DNA from: Oscillospiraceae bacterium
GTDB taxonomy: Bacteria; Bacillota; Clostridia; Oscillospirales; Oscillospiraceae
Length of the DNA: 7,133 bases
Direction of reading: 5' to 3'
NCBI GenBank assembly: GCA_031280855.1
Contig: JAITGH010000024.1
Span: 1-7,133, forward strand
Part shown: piece after piece, positions 5,227 through 7,133 of the stretch
How the letters are laid out: each line of letters starts with the position of its first letter
How positions within the stretch are numbered: the first letter of the stretch is position 1
Notes under the pieces: model-generated
What the model saw: only the letters and a program-made list of their open reading frames with translations
What the model was told of the DNA's origin: nothing
Databases searched by the model: none
Position numbers and translations under genes: made by a program

Positions 5227-6042
5227 CTCGAACGGGACTCCGTAGCGCGGCTCTCCGCCGCTCATCAGTTGCAGCTTGATGCACTCGAGCGTGAAGTCTG
5301 CGGCTTTCGCCGCCGCTTCGTGTAAGCGCAACCCTCGCCCGAGGTACGCGAGTAACACGCTTGCGTAGACGTCGCCCGTGCCGTGGAAATAGCCGTCGAC
5401 GCGCTCCGTGAAGTAGTACTCGACCGCGCCGCCGTCGAGGGTCGCGACGCCGATCTTGCCCGGCTCGAAGCTTACTCCCGTGAGCACCGCGCTATTCGCG
5501 CCCAGTCCGCGCAACCGCGTCAGCACGCCCTCAATGTAGCCGGAGTCATAGCCCTCGCCGATGTACGGCTCGTTCAGCATGAACGCGGCCTCCGTAAGGT
5601 TCGGGACGACGACGTCGGACTTCGCGCACAGTCTCGCCATGCTTGCGGCGAACTCCGGTGTGAAGCCGGTGTAAAGCGCTCCGTTGTCGCCCATTACGGG
5701 GTCGATCAGTATGATCCCGCCGTCGAGCTTGAAACGGTCGAAGAGGCTTGATACAAGCTCGAGCTGCTCGAACGATCCGAGATAGCCCGTGTATAGCGCG
5801 TCGAACTTTAGCCCGAGCGACTCCCAGTGCTCGGCAATCGGCGCGATGTCGGAAGTCAGGTCGCGGTACGTGTAGCCCGTGAATCCTCCCGTGTGAGTCG
5901 ACAGAATGGCGGTCGGCAGGATCGAGGTCTCCAGCCCCGCCGCCGACAGAATCGGCAACGCTACGGTAAGACTACAGCGTCCTACGCATGAGACGTCTTG
6001 AATCGTGAGTACGCGCTTCTGGTTGAGTCGGTTTGCGAGCAT
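5200..6042 (-). CDS. pdxK: Pyridoxal/pyridoxamine kinase (vitamin B6 salvage)
   Basis: This 280-aa PfkB/ribokinase-fold enzyme would phosphorylate pyridoxal, pyridoxamine or pyridoxine with ATP in the cytoplasm, giving the B6 cofactor forms. The N-terminal TIQDVSCVGRCSLTVALPIL (13-32) and the following STHTGGFTGYTYRDL (48-62) are characteristic of the PdxK/PdxY group rather than ThiD. The ATP and metal region includes DPVMGDNG at 114-121 and PNLTEA at 147-152, and the anion hole with catalytic base is GTGD at 221-224 (D224). ATG 6042 is preceded by AAGGAG (6054-6049) with six bases between. A perfect-consensus promoter lies just upstream, so it is probably transcribed alone with a leader of about 25 nt. 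The last 27 bp overlap the end of the radical SAM gene on the opposite strand. PdxK versus PdxY specificity cannot be told from sequence. Confidence 0.93.
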   Translation of the reverse strand: MLANRLNQKRVLTIQDVSCVGRCSLTVALPILSAAGLETSILPTAILSTHTGGFTGYTYRDLTSDIAPIAEHWESLGLKFDALYTGYLGSFEQLELVSSLFDRFKLDGGIILIDPVMGDNGALYTGFTPEFAASMARLCAKSDVVVPNLTEAAFMLNEPYIGEGYDSGYIEGVLTRLRGLGANSAVLTGVSFEPGKIGVATLDGGAVEYYFTERVDGYFHGTGDVYASVLLAYLGRGLRLHEAAAKAADFTLECIKLQLMSGGEPRYGVPFELCLGLLTR

Positions 6043-6073
6043 ATGCGGCTCCTTATAATCTAGTAGTTATAGC

Positions 6074-6102
6074 ATTATAGCATGTGTTCACGCCCTTGTC
6101 AA
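6074..6102 (-). promoter_or_regulatory. Perfect-consensus sigma-A promoter for the B6 kinase
   Basis: On the minus strand TTGACA (6102-6097) and TATAAT (6079-6074) are separated by exactly 17 bp, with TGC before the -10 (extended -10). This is a full match to the housekeeping consensus, and predicts strong constitutive expression unless repressed. The start would be near 6067. Confidence 0.9.
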
Positions 6103-6112
6103 GAGATTAACT

Positions 6113-6140
6113 CCTCCGTTTGGAACGGAGGTATTTTTTT
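6113..6140 (+). terminator. Intrinsic terminator on the plus strand, upstream of spoIIIAA
   Basis: The stem CCTCCGTT (6113-6120), loop TGG and AACGGAGG (6124-6131) pair perfectly over eight bases and are followed by TATTTTTTT (6132-6140). The nearest upstream plus-strand gene is the radical SAM gene, ending 887 bp away, with the kinase in antisense between. The likely role is to stop transcription coming through from the left before the sporulation operon. On the minus strand the hairpin has no T-run. Confidence 0.87.
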
Positions 6141-6159
6141 GTCCGGCGCGTCATAGAGT
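6131..6159 (+). promoter_or_regulatory. Possible sigma-E promoter for the spoIIIA operon
   Basis: The spoIIIA operon is known to be read by mother-cell sigma-E in Bacillus. GTATTTT (6131-6137) and CATAGAGT (6152-6159), 14 bp apart, resemble its boxes (about KMATATT and CATACAMT) at five of seven and six of eight positions. If used, the start would lie at or just before the ATG at 6165. The -35 would overlap the terminator T-tract. Chance similarity is quite possible. Confidence 0.33.
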
Positions 6160-6164
6160 GAGTT

Positions 6165-6971
6165 ATGTTCGATGATGTGTTAAACCGACTGCCGGAACGG
6201 GACAGGCAACGCGCCGAGGAGATTCGAGTCCGCAAGTCACGCGGGGTCAGCGTAACGCTGGACGATGGCGAGATCCGCTCCGTGCCCGGGTGTGCGCTGA
6301 CGATTCGCGACGTGCTTGCGAGAGCGACGTTGAACTCGCTGCACTCGGCGCAGGAGAGCTTGCGGCACGGCTATGTGACGGCGCCGGGAGGGCACCGCGT
6401 CGGAGTGTGCGGCTCCGCCGCCGTGAAAGACGGCGAGCTGACCGCGTGGCGAGAGATCGCCTCCGTCAATATCCGGCTGTGCAAGGAAGTGCGAAGCGTC
6501 GCGGAGCGTGCGGAACTCAAGCCTACGAACTTCGGGGAGGATCGCCGACCGCGCTCTACGCTGATAATCTCGCCGCCGGGCGCGGGTAAGACGACGCTGC
6601 TGCGCGACTTGATCCGCGTAATCTCTGAGCGCGGGTTTCGAGTCGGCGCCGCTGACGAGCGCGGCGAGCTAGCCGCAATGCGCGACGGCGTGCCGCAGCT
6701 CGACGTCGGCTCCAATACGGACGTGCTGGAGGGTCTGCCGAGAATCGACGCGGTTATGCTGCTGCTGCGCTCGATGTCACCGCAAGTAATCGCGACGGAC
6801 GAGGTAACCGCAGGCTCTGACTTCGACGCGCTTCGTCAAGCGGCGAACTGCGGCGTGAAGCTGCTGGCGACCTCGCACCGCGACGACTCCGACACGTCGC
6901 TGTTCGAGCGCGTCGTCAGAATCTCGGTACGCGGCGGCAGACGCGTCTATGACGTTACTACTCTACATTAG
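6165..6971 (+). CDS. spoIIIAA: Stage III sporulation ATPase SpoIIIAA
   Basis: SpoIIIAA is a secretion-type ATPase of the SpoIIIA-SpoIIQ channel linking mother cell and forespore, needed for late forespore gene expression. The protein has 268 residues, somewhat shorter than the Bacillus protein of about 307. Family features in order are an N-terminal AEEIRVR (17-23), GYVTAPGGHRVGVCG (69-83), VNIRLCKE (101-108), Walker A SPPGAGKTTLLRD (136-148), the DERGE motif (164-168), LLLRSMSPQVIATDE (199-213) carrying Walker B D212 and E213, and TSHRDD at 236-241. ATG 6165 is the first start after the in-frame TGA at 6159-6161; the ribosome-binding site before it is weak (GAGTGAG). The stop codon TAG shares its G with the Shine-Dalgarno of spoIIIAB, showing a tight operon. 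A strong terminator upstream isolates it from earlier transcription. Confidence 0.94.
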   Translation: MFDDVLNRLPERDRQRAEEIRVRKSRGVSVTLDDGEIRSVPGCALTIRDVLARATLNSLHSAQESLRHGYVTAPGGHRVGVCGSAAVKDGELTAWREIASVNIRLCKEVRSVAERAELKPTNFGEDRRPRSTLIISPPGAGKTTLLRDLIRVISERGFRVGAADERGELAAMRDGVPQLDVGSNTDVLEGLPRIDAVMLLLRSMSPQVIATDEVTAGSDFDALRQAANCGVKLLATSHRDDSDTSLFERVVRISVRGGRRVYDVTTLH

Positions 6972-6981
6972 GAGAATTGCC

Positions 6982-7133
6982 ATGGTCAAGTACATCGGTG
7001 CAGCTCTGGTTATCGGGTGCTGCGGATTCCTCGGCGCAAGCTATGCCGCTGAATTGAAGCGGCAGATCCGCACATTGCGCGAGTTCGTCAACGCGTTGCC
7101 GGAGCTTCGGCGCGAGGTCTGCGAACTGCTTAC
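6982..7133 (+). CDS. spoIIIAB: Stage III sporulation protein SpoIIIAB, N-terminal part, cut by window edge
   Basis: Fifty complete codons are visible before the right edge. The sequence starts MVKYIGAALVIGCCGFLGAS, a single hydrophobic membrane-anchoring helix at about residues 4-22, and continues YAAELKRQIRTLREFVNALP, an amphipathic charged helix leading into the helical body. This agrees with SpoIIIAB, a membrane-anchored protein with a type II secretion GspF-like domain that works with SpoIIIAA. Identification rests on the N-terminal pattern and on the position directly after spoIIIAA. The ribosome-binding site GGAGAA (6971-6976) starts on the last base of the spoIIIAA stop codon. Confidence 0.88.
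   Translation, partial: MVKYIGAALVIGCCGFLGASYAAELKRQIRTLREFVNALPELRREVCELL

Overview
The window looks like chromosomal DNA from a GC-rich, endospore-forming, anaerobic Bacillota (Clostridia-type gut or sediment bacterium). Evidence for this is the start of a spoIIIA sporulation operon, a glycyl-radical-enzyme activase with two extra Fe-S clusters, a DegV protein, purine-rich Shine-Dalgarno sites, and sigma-A-type promoters close to consensus. The assignment is inferred from gene content; no rRNA or other taxonomic marker is present.

Left block (1-2420, all minus strand). Read in the direction of transcription it holds a radical SAM glycyl-radical-enzyme activase (2420-1473), a 60-aa two-helix membrane protein (1353-1171) and an ABC-F ATPase that runs off the left edge (1155-1). 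A long imperfect palindrome of about 110 bp (1373-1482) separates the activase from the small gene and overlaps the activase stop codon.

Repeat-rich gap (2421-2793). No gene is supported in these 373 bp. In order they hold a tandem array with two perfect 47-bp copies, an A/T-rich block of three mutually complementary arms, a 70-bp imperfect palindrome, and two diverged copies of a roughly 50-bp unit, the second of which abuts the degV stop codon.

Middle block (2794-5226). degV (minus) and a 20-cysteine radical SAM protein resembling the TrsS/MJ0619 group (plus) are transcribed divergently. Their promoters are back to back, with -35 boxes 11 bp apart, forming a GTCAAG-N9-CTTGAC dyad. The radical SAM promoter is placed so that transcription should begin at or next to the ATG, so the mRNA is probably leaderless. 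degV instead has a leader of about 165 nt.

Right block (5200-7133). A pyridoxal/pyridoxamine kinase (minus) overlaps the radical SAM gene tail-to-tail by 27 bp and has a perfect-consensus promoter. A strong intrinsic terminator on the plus strand precedes spoIIIAA and the start of spoIIIAB, which runs off the right edge. The terminator would shield the sporulation operon from plus-strand read-through.

Most genes are ordinary housekeeping or sporulation genes. The least explained parts are the radical SAM protein with its leaderless-type promoter and the dense repeat region before the activase. No phage, CRISPR array, tRNA, rRNA or complete insertion sequence was seen.
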